From contig DATMXP010000024.1 in assembly GCA_035561515.1 (NCBI GenBank), positions 186,001-250,000 on the forward strand: a DNA stretch of 64,000 bases. The letters run 5' to 3'. The stretch is from Terriglobales bacterium (lineage in GTDB: Bacteria; Acidobacteriota; Terriglobia; Terriglobales; Acidobacteriaceae). Positions 35,601 to 44,528 of this stretch are shown here, piece after piece (the stretch's first letter is position 1; every line of letters begins with the position of its first letter). Position numbers and translations under genes: made by a program. The notes beneath the pieces are model-generated. The model did no database searches. It was not told the DNA's origin and saw only the letters and a program-made list of their open reading frames with translations.

Positions 35601-38600
35601 CTAGTTGAAATCGCAGCCATTCGGCTCGCGACAAAGCACCATGGTGTCAATGGCTTCGCCCGTGACCAGGACGTACATCTTCCTGCCGGGAACATAACGG
35701 AAGCGCCCAAAAGTTCCGTTATACGGCGTAGGTAAGGGCGGCACGATTCCGCCGTAAGACGATGCCGAACAGCTCATCGTATTCACGTCGTAGTCGTAAA
35801 CGGTCTGTCCGCCGTTCGGCCAGAGGACAAACTTGCTCCGATCCGGATCGTACGCCATACCTCCGAAAGCGACCATTGCGGGACTGCAACCATTCGCAGC
35901 CGCTGTTGATGTCACCTTGGTCATCGTGTAGCGATCGATATCAATGTGGTAAAGATCTTGGCCCTCGCTGAGCAGCATGACCCTTTTTACCGGATCGATG
36001 ACACCGTAATTGGCGTCGTTGATAAGCCAATACGGACTGCGCGCCTTCTCGGTGTAAGTGTTGGAACAGAAATCCCACTCACCGATCATGCCGTTTCCTC
36101 CAGCCTGCGTGAACATCACCATCTTCTTCTTCACCGGATCAAAGTCCATGGAATTGCCCCATGCGTTCTTGCCAGGGTAAACGCCATTGGTAAACTTCGC
36201 CCAGGTATCCAGGCGCTGCCAGCGGCCCGTATCATAGTGATAGACCCAGGCATTGAACGTACTCGCACCTACAGCCCAAGCATCGAAACCGTTGAAGACA
36301 AACAGCATGTCTCCGGACATTTCACCGCTACAGCCAGTGCTATTCGCAGGTATGTACACGAGTTGTCCATAGTTGTGCTTCGAGCTCGGAGCGCAGCCAT
36401 ATCCATTTGCATCGGATTGGCAGCTCTTGCAATACTTCGCTCCGTTTACGTCGACATACTGTACCGGAAACGATGACGGCACATTGCTGCTGAGCTGCCC
36501 AGCCGTAGGCTCTCCTGTAGTGAGATCGAAACCGCCCTGACAGCCGTCCACACCAGGTATGGAAGGTTCATTGATTCGAGTAAAGGTTGCGGGCTTGTTT
36601 TTCAGGTTAACGGCATACTGCTCATTACCGCTGTAGCCACCATGTCCTCCGCCCGTCATGATGAGTTGTTCTGTATTGGAACGGAAGACCGCGCTGGTCC
36701 AGTCACGGATCACTGCGGAGCAACCCTCGACCAGTTGAATCGTTGGGTCGCTCGGACAAATGCTCGGAGACTGGATCAGACGAGCTCCTGTGATGTAAGA
36801 CCAGCCGTAGGGATAACGTGCACCTGTGCTGGTACCACCGCTACCGCTAGTCGCCGAGGCAGGGGTCGTAACCTGAGAACCGGCGCTCATTCCACCGTAT
36901 TGCGTGTTGCCGTAGTAGGTTTCACCCCAGGATTCGTAGCTACCAGCCGCATTCCCGCCTTTCACGCGGTACACGTACGTAACACTCGGGCTCGCAGTTG
37001 TGTCGGTGAACGAGCGTGTAGTGGAGGTTCCCACCTGTACGAAACTGCTGGGCGATTGATAAGTGCCTGTGGCTCGTTCGATCACAAACGAGGTAGCCGT
37101 TGGACCTTGCTGCGACCAGGTAAGCTGTACCGAGGTGGCCGACACTGGGGTAGCCGTAACGTCCGAGATCGGTCCAGACACATTTGTCGCCGCGTTCGAA
37201 TAGGCCGAGGCACCGCTTCCGTTCGCCGCCTTTACACGATAGGTGTAGACAGTGCTTGCGCTTCCTGCCGTGTCGCGCCAGGTTGACTGCACCCCTGTGG
37301 TTGCCACTTGTGTGAAACTCTGCGTTCGGAGGCACGCGTACATCTGACCCTGGCAGCGCTCGATAACATATGAATTCGCTGCGAACGAGCCTTTGACGTC
37401 CGAGTTGTCACGCCAAGTCAACAGGTTCGTGGAACCATCGTTCGTCACCGTCAAGCTATCGGGTGCATTCGGCACCTCAACACCGACGTCCGGTAGACGA
37501 CGCTTTGAGATAATCAGGTCGTCGTACCAAACCGCCGTTGCGGGCATCAACAGTGCTTGGTCCGTGAGTTTTCCGCCGGATGAACTGGCGTCTGCCACGC
37601 CCGACTGCGATACGACAACAGTTGTATCGTTGGGAACACTGACGACCGACATGGTTCCGTTGAAACTGTTGTCCGTAACGCCCGCGACGTTTAGCTGATC
37701 ACCGGCTAGTATGCATTCGCCATTCTGCGAGGCATGGCTGCTTGTGGTGTAAGTAGTCTTTCCGCCAGTACGAACAGCGCTTGTAATAGTGAAGCTGGCA
37801 GGGCAACGACCCGTTTCGTATGGCAACAGCCAGAGTTTTCCGGTGTTTATCGCGGTCGCAGCATGCTGAATCAGATCGTAATCGGTCATGGTCACTACAA
37901 GTTGTGAAGGTTGACCTTCGCGGGCAACCCACAACTCGACAGTGCTGTCATGCCTATAGTTTCGATCGTTTCTGTAGTCCTTGCCGAACTTCATGTGCAA
38001 CTGAAACGTCATCCACTCGTTCCCGACGAAACGGGAACAATTCGTTCCAGTGCTGGAAGCACAGCCAATACCACTCTGGAGCAGGTAACTCCCTGACGTC
38101 AGCGGATATAGGCCCTGATAGCTGTTGTCCTTAACTCCGCAGGAGTGATACAGGATAGGCAATCCGTGCTGGTAGTAGTTCTGCACCACAAGTTCGTTAT
38201 CCGTGCAGGAATACGCGGTCTTTGTGGCCGTGTCTCCCTCCCCGAAGATCGCGAGCTTGAAGCCACCGCCATTGCGGGCCTTCATGGTCAGCATTGCAGG
38301 GTCAAACCGCTGCCGCCACTGTAGATAGAATTCCCTCCCACCACTTCCCGTCTCTCCGAATTGCGTTGAGAGATCGGAAGTGAAATCCGCGTGGAATGAC
38401 CCCGACGTATTCGCGTTCGCGTCTGATGGGATGTCAAAACGTAATGATCCGGAGCCTGAGGAATACACGGAGGTGTCGATCACAGCCTTCGTCGTGCTGG
38501 CTGCATCAATTCCGAATTCTCTCGTGCTGGTAAATGGGCTGTCGAAGTTGATGCAGTTCACCACGTTCGGGTCTGAGCATTTGATGTCGAATGCGGTCGA

Positions 38601-39686
38601 ACCCGATGGCGGAGGGGCAGTTGCCACCATTACAGTCGTGCTCGCGGTTGTACTGCCGCCCGCGCCAGTAACGGTGATCGTATAAGTAGTCGTTGCTGTC
38701 GGCGTCACGGTTTTTGTGCCGCTCGTCGCAACTGTCCCGATGTTCTGATTGATCGTTGCCGAGGTCGCGTTCGTCGAACTCCACGACAGCGTAGAAGATT
38801 GACCTTGCGTGATACTCGTAGGGGACGCAGTAATCTGCACTGTGGGTGCCGTCGACACGGCTCCGACGCTCACAATTACCTTTGCTGTGGCCGTTCCGGC
38901 AGAACCAGTGACCGTGATCGTGTAGGTAGCCGTCGCGGTTGGACTTACCGTCTTCGTGCCGCTGGTTGCAACAGTTCCAACTCCTTGATCAATCGAGGCG
39001 GAAGTAGCGTTCGTTGACGTCCACGATAACGTCGCCGATTGGCCTGGCGTGATGCTGGTGGGAGAAGCAGTAATCTTTACCGTGGGTGCGTTTGGCGCCG
39101 GATTTACTGTTACTGTGGCGCTGGACGTAGCTGTCCCGCCCGATCCAGTAACGGTGATCGTGTAGGTAGTCGTTGCGGACGGAGTGACGCTGACGGCCCC
39201 GTTAGGCGATACTGTACCAATTCCCTGATTGATACTTGCCGACGTCGCATTGGTCGACGTCCACGACAACGTTGCACTCTGTCCTTGCGTGATCGTGGAC
39301 GTTCCCGACAACTGCACGGTAGGAGCTGGAGTCGTCGTGGATTTCGTGGAGACCGTGATGGTTGCCGACGCAGCGGTTCTTGCGGGCGGCGCATCGGAGT
39401 CCTGAACGCCGGCCGAGAACGAATATGTGCCCACCGCACTGGGTGTCCCAGAGACAACGCCCGTGTTGCTTAACGACAAGCCTGGAGGAAGGCTGCCGGA
39501 TTGCAGCGACCATTTGTAAGGACTTGCACCCTCTGACGCTACAAACGCAGAGGTATATGAGGAACCCTGAACCGCTGTGGCCGTGGGGACCGAAGTGACC
39601 GATATGTTTCCCCTGTTTCTGGCACTTACGGCATCACCGCATGAAACCAGAACAAGGCAAAGAAGTAGGAAGAGCTGTTTGCGCAT
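35601..39686 (-). CDS. Large exported multidomain protein with Ig-like and fibronectin-type repeats
   Basis: This 1361-residue protein starts with a lipoprotein-like signal (MRKQLFLLLCLVLVSCGDA). A putative Ig-fold domain (SLPPGLSLSNTGVVSGTPSAVGTYSF) follows at about 30-110. Three near-identical repeats of about 85 residues come next (roughly 115-370), each with the pattern GQSATLSW, STNATSASI and TTTYTITVTG. Residues 370-730 look like a carbohydrate-binding or lyase-like jelly-roll (FDIKCSDPNVVNCINFDSPF). Two fibronectin III-like domains occupy about 730-930. The last 400 residues have repeated beta signatures such as TEQLIMTGGGHGGYSGNEQY, as in beta-propellers. It probably sits on the cell surface and may bind or cut polysaccharide. 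GGAG lies five bases before the chosen ATG. Confidence 0.82.
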   Translation of the reverse strand: MRKQLFLLLCLVLVSCGDAVSARNRGNISVTSVPTATAVQGSSYTSAFVASEGASPYKWSLQSGSLPPGLSLSNTGVVSGTPSAVGTYSFSAGVQDSDAPPARTAASATITVSTKSTTTPAPTVQLSGTSTITQGQSATLSWTSTNATSASINQGIGTVSPNGAVSVTPSATTTYTITVTGSGGTATSSATVTVNPAPNAPTVKITASPTSITPGQSATLSWTSTNATSASIDQGVGTVATSGTKTVSPTATATYTITVTGSAGTATAKVIVSVGAVSTAPTVQITASPTSITQGQSSTLSWSSTNATSATINQNIGTVATSGTKTVTPTATTTYTITVTGAGGSTTASTTVMVATAPPPSGSTAFDIKCSDPNVVNCINFDSPFTSTREFGIDAASTTKAVIDTSVYSSGSGSLRFDIPSDANANTSGSFHADFTSDLSTQFGETGSGGREFYLQWRQRFDPAMLTMKARNGGGFKLAIFGEGDTATKTAYSCTDNELVVQNYYQHGLPILYHSCGVKDNSYQGLYPLTSGSYLLQSGIGCASSTGTNCSRFVGNEWMTFQLHMKFGKDYRNDRNYRHDSTVELWVAREGQPSQLVVTMTDYDLIQHAATAINTGKLWLLPYETGRCPASFTITSAVRTGGKTTYTTSSHASQNGECILAGDQLNVAGVTDNSFNGTMSVVSVPNDTTVVVSQSGVADASSSGGKLTDQALLMPATAVWYDDLIISKRRLPDVGVEVPNAPDSLTVTNDGSTNLLTWRDNSDVKGSFAANSYVIERCQGQMYACLRTQSFTQVATTGVQSTWRDTAGSASTVYTYRVKAANGSGASAYSNAATNVSGPISDVTATPVSATSVQLTWSQQGPTATSFVIERATGTYQSPSSFVQVGTSTTRSFTDTTASPSVTYVYRVKGGNAAGSYESWGETYYGNTQYGGMSAGSQVTTPASATSGSGGTSTGARYPYGWSYITGARLIQSPSICPSDPTIQLVEGCSAVIRDWTSAVFRSNTEQLIMTGGGHGGYSGNEQYAVNLKNKPATFTRINEPSIPGVDGCQGGFDLTTGEPTAGQLSSNVPSSFPVQYVDVNGAKYCKSCQSDANGYGCAPSSKHNYGQLVYIPANSTGCSGEMSGDMLFVFNGFDAWAVGASTFNAWVYHYDTGRWQRLDTWAKFTNGVYPGKNAWGNSMDFDPVKKKMVMFTQAGGNGMIGEWDFCSNTYTEKARSPYWLINDANYGVIDPVKRVMLLSEGQDLYHIDIDRYTMTKVTSTAAANGCSPAMVAFGGMAYDPDRSKFVLWPNGGQTVYDYDVNTMSCSASSYGGIVPPLPTPYNGTFGRFRYVPGRKMYVLVTGEAIDTMVLCREPNGCDFN

Positions 39687-40186
39687 TAATTCTCCAAAAT
39701 CAAAAAAGTTCGGCCTCGCAGACAAACCAATACCCGCCTTTCCATGTATCGCTTAATGCTGCTTATCGTGTTGCTGGACGAAGAGACACTTCCGCGAGGC
39801 GCACGAAAACGCGTACGCACTCAGGAGGTGATTTTTTCGGGATAGCGCGCAGAGAGAGTTCTCCGCACGTACGCCGACCCCAACAACCCGTTTCTGTAGG
39901 ACCAGCGCAGCAGCAGTAATCTAGGTTTGGAGTCAGTTGGCGGCTGCTACCGCTGGGTGCAAGGAGGGACTTTCAATATTATCGACAAGTATCAGAGCAG
40001 AACTTTCCGTTCGCCCCTCTCGCATGATCAGACTAGACGACCTGTTCATGTGCCGCAATGAGGCGACCGCCTTAGATGCTTTCGGGCAATCTCCTTAGTC
40101 CTCTTGAAAACTAATTGATACTCGCCGCTTCATGCTAGGCACGTAACCCGTATGTACACCCTCACTCAGTCGAAACAGGCTCAAAC
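39687..40186. other. 500-bp intergenic region upstream of the large exported protein gene
   Basis: I see no gene here. On the minus strand, about 215-270 nt upstream of the exported protein start, CCAGCG...AGCAGC pairs with GCTGCT...CGCTGG (39956-39902) to give a 12-bp stem with a 2/1-nt internal loop and a large apical loop. It may be part of a structured leader. No known riboswitch consensus was recognised. Confidence 0.4.
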
Positions 40187-40663
40187 TCAGATTTCCGCCA
40201 GGTCTTTCAGCGGTTCCCCAGACAACCTCACCGTAATCCACTCTTTCCTTAATTTCGCGCCCAGTGCTTCGTAGAATTCGATGGCCGGCTGATTCCAATC
40301 GAGTACTTCCCACTTCATTCCGTAACAATTCTCGGCCATGGCGACCTTCGCCAGTTCAGACAGCAGCGCCTTGCCGATGCCCTTTCCGCGAAGCTCGGGT
40401 TTGACGAACAGGTCTTCCAGGAAGAGTCCCGGTTTTCCTATCCAAGTTGAGTAGTTGAAGAAGTAGAAAGCGAAGCCTGCTGGGACCCCATCCCATTCGG
40501 CAATGAGCACACGGAACTTTGGCGTGCCTCGGAAGCCGTCGCGAATAATGTCTTCCGCCGTCGCTACTGCGGCCTGTGGCTCGCGTTCGTACTCCGCCAG
40601 ATCACGGATAAACTGCAGGATTAACTCCACATCGCCTTCGGTTGCTGCTCGAATATTCAGCAT
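40187..40663 (-). CDS. GNAT family N-acetyltransferase (diamine acetyltransferase-like)
   Basis: The 158-residue protein is a complete GNAT domain: NIRAATEGDVELILQFIRDLAEYE at the start, GFAFYFFNYSTWIGKPGLFLEDLFV in the middle, and the acetyl-CoA pyrophosphate loop as KPELRGKGIGKALLSELAKVA. WNQPAIEFYEALGA is the usual last helix. The FxNYSTWxGxxGxxLEDLFV stretch is typical of spermidine/spermine or thialysine acetyltransferases, so a small polyamine-like substrate is likely but not proven. It is divergent from the ferritin-like gene, 122 bp apart. Confidence 0.92.
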   Translation of the reverse strand: MLNIRAATEGDVELILQFIRDLAEYEREPQAAVATAEDIIRDGFRGTPKFRVLIAEWDGVPAGFAFYFFNYSTWIGKPGLFLEDLFVKPELRGKGIGKALLSELAKVAMAENCYGMKWEVLDWNQPAIEFYEALGAKLRKEWITVRLSGEPLKDLAEI

Positions 40664-40785
40664 GGCTGCATTCTAAATGCAGCAGTTTTTCGGAGGACAT
40701 CCGGTGTCGACGTTCGTGGAATCTAACCCCTTGCCGGAGCGCCCACCCGGCTCCATTCCCACGGGCTTCGATTTCGGAGATATAC

Positions 40786-41895
40786 ATGCCGCGCTTCGTT
40801 CAAGATGTGGAAGAGATTCGTCAACGAGCCATCCAGAAGATTGAAGAGGGAGCCGTAACCAGCACCTACGGCCTTGACCAGGAACGCGTAATCGCCGTTC
40901 TCAATGAAGCATTGGCCACCGAGATCGTTTGCGTTCTGCGTTACCAGCACCACTACTTCATGGCCACGGGCGTTCACGGCCGCATGGCCGCCGAGGAATT
41001 CAAGGAGCACGCTGACGAGGAGCGCGAGCACGCCGACAAACTCGCCGAACGTATCCAGCAACTCGGCGGGAAGCCTGACTTCAATCCCCGCACATTGCTG
41101 GAGCGTTCCGTCGCCCAGTACGTCGAAGGTGAAAGTCTGGCCGATATGATCCGCGAAGACCTGATTGCCGAACGGGTAGTTATCGATGTCTATCGCGAGA
41201 TGATCAAGTTCTTCGGCGATGCTGATCCCACCACGCGCATTCTGCTGGAACATCTGCTTGAGGATGAAGAGGAACACGCGAGCGATCTCGCTGACCTTCT
41301 ATACGTAGTAAATCCGCGTACAGGCGAAACTGCCATGCAGGATCCTGGCACTCAGATCGGACAAGGCGGACAGCAGCAGTCAGAACTTGTACGCGACGAC
41401 CGGCAAGCCGAGTTACAGCTCCACCAGGAAGAAGCACGCGCCGAACGGGACCAGGGCCGAGACGCGGAGGAAGCGCGCGAGGCCATCGGCAATATTCGAG
41501 AAGGGCAGCAGCGCGAGCAGCGCAGAATTCAGCCTCAGGTCACGAATGCGACGCAACCCAAGGCCGGCGACGAGATCCCCGATGACCGGAACAAGCAAAA
41601 TCGCCGTGGCAATCGCCAGCTTCAGGAAGAACCCGAAATGGAAGCGAATGAGCGGGGAGGACGTCGTGATCGCGGCGAGGCACGCCCCGCACGCTCCACC
41701 GGGCAGCAGCGTCCGGGTTCGGGTCGTCGTGACGTTCAGCCGGCCCATGCACCTGGAACTACCGGCAGAGTGATGGCACGCCGCGGACGAAACAACGTGG
41801 CACCCACTGATGATGACATCGAAATCAGCGGTCAGTCGGGCACGAATCGCTCGCCCAAGATTCTGCAGAAGAATCGCAAGAAGAGAGCTGCATAA
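40786..41895 (+). CDS. Ferritin-like protein with long charged C-terminal tail
   Basis: Residues 1-175 form a bacterioferritin/ferritin-like four-helix bundle. Likely metal ligands are in NEALATEIVCVLRYQHHYF (helix 1), EEFKEHADEEREHADKLAERI (helix 2, ExxH), AERVVIDVYREMI (helix 3) and EDEEEHASDLADLL (helix 4, ExxH). It probably oxidises and stores iron or protects DNA. Residues 176-369 are a low-complexity tail rich in Gln, Glu, Arg and Asp that turns strongly basic at the very end (KNRKKRAA). Such a tail is not part of normal bacterioferritin and may bind DNA or drive condensation. GGAGAT lies four bases before the ATG. A strong stem-loop follows the stop. Confidence 0.87.
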   Translation: MPRFVQDVEEIRQRAIQKIEEGAVTSTYGLDQERVIAVLNEALATEIVCVLRYQHHYFMATGVHGRMAAEEFKEHADEEREHADKLAERIQQLGGKPDFNPRTLLERSVAQYVEGESLADMIREDLIAERVVIDVYREMIKFFGDADPTTRILLEHLLEDEEEHASDLADLLYVVNPRTGETAMQDPGTQIGQGGQQQSELVRDDRQAELQLHQEEARAERDQGRDAEEAREAIGNIREGQQREQRRIQPQVTNATQPKAGDEIPDDRNKQNRRGNRQLQEEPEMEANERGGRRDRGEARPARSTGQQRPGSGRRDVQPAHAPGTTGRVMARRGRNNVAPTDDDIEISGQSGTNRSPKILQKNRKKRAA

Positions 41896-41904
41896 TGCGA
41901 CCTT

Positions 41905-41940
41905 CGAAAGCGTCACGGGTGAACTGTGACGCTTTCGTTT
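41905..41940 (+). terminator. Terminator of the ferritin-like gene
   Basis: A perfect 12-bp stem CGAAAGCGTCAC / GTGACGCTTTCG with a 9-nt loop is followed by TTT. It lies 10 bp after the stop and just beyond the end of the converging MFS gene. Confidence 0.75.
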
Positions 41941-43285
41941 ACCGTTCGATCGTGCTTTGCAGATTGCTTGCTTGCTGAACTCCCACAGCCATCTCCGGCA
42001 GTATGCCCAATCGTACGTAGATGGGCCGAATCATCCTTCGAATCTCGCCCAACTGAGTTAGGAAGATGCCCGCGCCGACAATGCAGATGGCACCACAGAT
42101 CATCACGGTACGCGGTGCTCCGATGCGCGCAGCCAACAACCCTGCGAGCAAGCTTCCAAACGGCGCCATTCCTTGAAATGCCATCGCGTAAAACGACATC
42201 ACGCGCCCGCGCTTATCTTCTTCCACGATGGTTTGCAGAATGGTGTTGCTGGCAGCCATCTGTTGCATCATGCCGAAGCCGGTAAAGAGCAGTACGAACA
42301 TCGATAATGCCAACCAACGAGATAGTCCGAACACAATCAAGCCGGTTCCGAAAATGACAGTCATGGTGGGAATGACTCTTCCAAGACCGAGCACACTCTT
42401 GCGTGTCGCCAGATAAGCTGCGCTCGCGAGTGCGCCTACACCGATGACGCCGGTAAGCAACCCAAGAGTATTCGGACCGCCGTGCAGAACGTCGCGCGCG
42501 AACACCGGCATCAGTACCGTATACGGCATGCCAACCAGGCTGACCAAGGCAAGCAGTAACAAGATCGACCGAATCGGTTTGAACCGCGACACATACTGCC
42601 AGCCTTCCTTCAGTTCCGCGGCCACGCTCGTGCGGGATTTTCCGTTTTCCTGCCGTGTCACCTGCATCAGGAGCAACGAGATGATCACCGCTACGTAACT
42701 AACCCCATCAATGAAGAAGCACCAGCCTTCGCCGAAGGCAGCGATAATCACGCCTGCTATGGAAGGCCCGATCAAACGCGACGCATTCACCATCGATGAA
42801 TTCAGCGCGATGGCATTTGCGAGGTCCTCTCTCGATTCCACCATTTGGGGTACAAACGCCTGACGTGCCGGCATGTCGAAGGCATTCACCACACCTTGGA
42901 AGATGCTGAGCCAGAAGATGTCCCAGAAGGTGATGTGATGCGTAAGAGCGAGCGCCGCCAGCCAAAAGCTCTGGATCATCGACAACACCTGCGTAACGAC
43001 CAGTACCCTGTGGCGATCGAGACGATCCACCCAGACACCCGCAATCGGGCCGAGCAGGAAGGTTGGGATCTGTCCCGCAAAACCGATGAACCCGAGCAGG
43101 AATGCAGAATCGGTCAGCCGGTAGACTAGCCAACTGGTGGCCACCCGAGTGATCCACGTGCCCACCAGCGAAACCGTTTGTCCGAGAAAGAAGAGGCGGT
43201 AATTGCGATAACGCAAGGCGCGGATGGCAAAACCTAAACTGGAGCCTTCGGTTTTATCGTTCTGTCCGGCCATCTCGAAATTCAT
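41939..43285 (-). CDS. MFS transporter (MFS_3 type)
   Basis: This membrane protein of 448 residues has about 12 helices. It opens with FAIRALRYRNYRLFFLGQTVSLVGTWITRVA and has WVDRLDRHRVLVVTQVLS between helices 2 and 3, then MPARQAFVPQMVE and ALNSSMVNASRLIGPSIAG, all typical of the MFS_3 exporters. The first half of the alignment resembles the transporter at 23766, so they are likely paralogues. The substrate is unknown. Two ATGs (43285, 43273) are possible starts and neither has a strong ribosome site. A terminator isolates it from the aldolase gene upstream. Confidence 0.88.
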   Translation of the reverse strand: MNFEMAGQNDKTEGSSLGFAIRALRYRNYRLFFLGQTVSLVGTWITRVATSWLVYRLTDSAFLLGFIGFAGQIPTFLLGPIAGVWVDRLDRHRVLVVTQVLSMIQSFWLAALALTHHITFWDIFWLSIFQGVVNAFDMPARQAFVPQMVESREDLANAIALNSSMVNASRLIGPSIAGVIIAAFGEGWCFFIDGVSYVAVIISLLLMQVTRQENGKSRTSVAAELKEGWQYVSRFKPIRSILLLLALVSLVGMPYTVLMPVFARDVLHGGPNTLGLLTGVIGVGALASAAYLATRKSVLGLGRVIPTMTVIFGTGLIVFGLSRWLALSMFVLLFTGFGMMQQMAASNTILQTIVEEDKRGRVMSFYAMAFQGMAPFGSLLAGLLAARIGAPRTVMICGAICIVGAGIFLTQLGEIRRMIRPIYVRLGILPEMAVGVQQASNLQSTIER

Positions 43286-43316
43286 TGGATGCTCGAGGTC
43301 ACATCCAAGCCGCAAA

Positions 43317-43343
43317 TCAAAACCCCTGCGACAACTGCAGGGG
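43317..43343 (-). terminator. Terminator of the DapA-family aldolase gene
   Basis: A 7-bp stem CCCCTGC / GCAGGGG (43343-43337 with 43329-43323) with a 7-nt loop is followed by TTTTGATTT on the minus strand, 21 bp past the stop. Confidence 0.8.
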
Positions 43344-43363
43344 CTGTTCATTTGAGATCGATG

Positions 43364-44428
43364 CTACGCCTTGATGTTCGCCATAAGCCGATCCACATCG
43401 GCCTTCTGCTCCGCATTCAAGGGGAGAATCGGCAATCGCGGATTTCCTCCGTAGTAGCCGTTCAAGTCCATCGCATACTTCACGCCAGCAATGCTCAACT
43501 GACTCACTACTTTCTTCACCGGTTCTGTAATGCGGTCCTGCTTTTCCCGAGCAATCGCACGCGCGTTTTCCTTATGTGCCAGATAAACCTCGTAACACGC
43601 TGTTGGAGCCGCACACGCAAAGGCCAGGATCGCCCCCGCGGCACCAGCATCAAGTGACTCAAGCAATTGGTGCGCCGCTCCTACCATCACTTGAAACCCA
43701 ACTTCCTTCTGGCGCGTCTTCAATTTGCCGATCGTTTCCACCGCACTCGATGATGGCTTCGCCGTTCCGCCCAGCGCAGCGACTGGAACCAACTCACCGA
43801 CCGCGACAGCCTGCTTCGCTTCCTGCAGCATGCGACCTGTGACGGCCTCCTGCTGCGCGGTAACCGTGACACTGCGCTTAACGTGCCGAGTTTCGGCGAT
43901 GATCTTTTTCACTTTGTCGAGACTGCCTGCCGATTCTTTGATCGACAACAGGTTCGGGTGGTTCGCCAACTCGATCACCACTTCCGCCGGAATGTCATAC
44001 GCCGTCGCGGGCGGGAAGTTGTAGATGATCACTGGCAGTGGAGACTTGTCGCACACCACGTTGTAGAAGTTCGTCATCGCCGGTGGCGTCATGCAAGCCT
44101 TGTAATAATGCGGCGTGCGCACCATGACGGCGTCGTAACCGAGCTCAGCAGCGTATTCGCAGAGCTTAATCGTCTCGATAGCCGATTCCTGCCCACATCC
44201 GGCGATCAAGACCTTATTCGGCGCGGCGATCTCGCGCACCGAGCGCAGCACGTCCCGTTTCTCCTGGTCGGAGAGCATGATCGCCTCGCCCGTGGAGCCC
44301 TGTACCACGATGCCGGAAATCGGTGTACGCGAATACTTCTCGACGTTGTGCTCGAGCTTCTTCCAGTAAATCTGGCCGCTCGGATAGAACGGCGTAGTGA
44401 TCGGAGGGAAAATTCCATTCAGCAACAT
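43364..44428 (-). CDS. DapA-family class I aldolase (dihydrodipicolinate synthase-like)
   Basis: The barrel fold of the DHDPS/N-acetylneuraminate lyase family is clear: GIFPPITTPFYPSGQI, VQGSTGEAIMLSDQEK (GSTGE carboxylate site), the Tyr of VIIYNFPP and the Schiff-base Lys of LLSIKESAGS. The protein is 354 residues, about 55 longer than usual. The extra length sits after the catalytic Lys strand: a segment from VTVTAQQEA to KTRQKEVGF that normal members lack. No lysine-pathway gene is nearby, so a role in dapA is doubtful; 4-hydroxy-2-oxoglutarate aldolase or a sugar-acid lyase is equally possible. Confidence 0.85.
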   Translation of the reverse strand: MLLNGIFPPITTPFYPSGQIYWKKLEHNVEKYSRTPISGIVVQGSTGEAIMLSDQEKRDVLRSVREIAAPNKVLIAGCGQESAIETIKLCEYAAELGYDAVMVRTPHYYKACMTPPAMTNFYNVVCDKSPLPVIIYNFPPATAYDIPAEVVIELANHPNLLSIKESAGSLDKVKKIIAETRHVKRSVTVTAQQEAVTGRMLQEAKQAVAVGELVPVAALGGTAKPSSSAVETIGKLKTRQKEVGFQVMVGAAHQLLESLDAGAAGAILAFACAAPTACYEVYLAHKENARAIAREKQDRITEPVKKVVSQLSIAGVKYAMDLNGYYGGNPRLPILPLNAEQKADVDRLMANIKA

Positions 44429-44473
44429 GACAGTCTAGTTTCAGCGTTCATCGAAGAAGATGCAAGTTGTAGC

Positions 44474-44491
44474 GCCGGCGACCTCGCCGGC
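44474..44491. repeat. GC-rich perfect palindrome in intergenic spacer
   Basis: GCCGGCGA-CC-TCGCCGGC is an 18-bp palindrome, followed 19 bp later by a further CTCGCCGGC copy. It fills most of the 100-bp spacer between the aldolase and DUF1028 genes and looks like a truncated member of a dispersed intergenic repeat. Confidence 0.5.
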
Positions 44492-44528
44492 TGCCGTGGA
44501 TGCCGACTCGCCGGCCGCAGACCCGGAG

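Noticed and set aside
39687..40186. Possible cyclic-di-GMP or other riboswitch upstream of the exported protein
   Set aside because: A stem is present, but no conserved riboswitch core sequence could be matched.
40095..40328. Open frame of 77 codons on the minus strand near the GNAT gene
   Set aside because: Most of it overlaps the GNAT gene in another frame, and it has no start signal.
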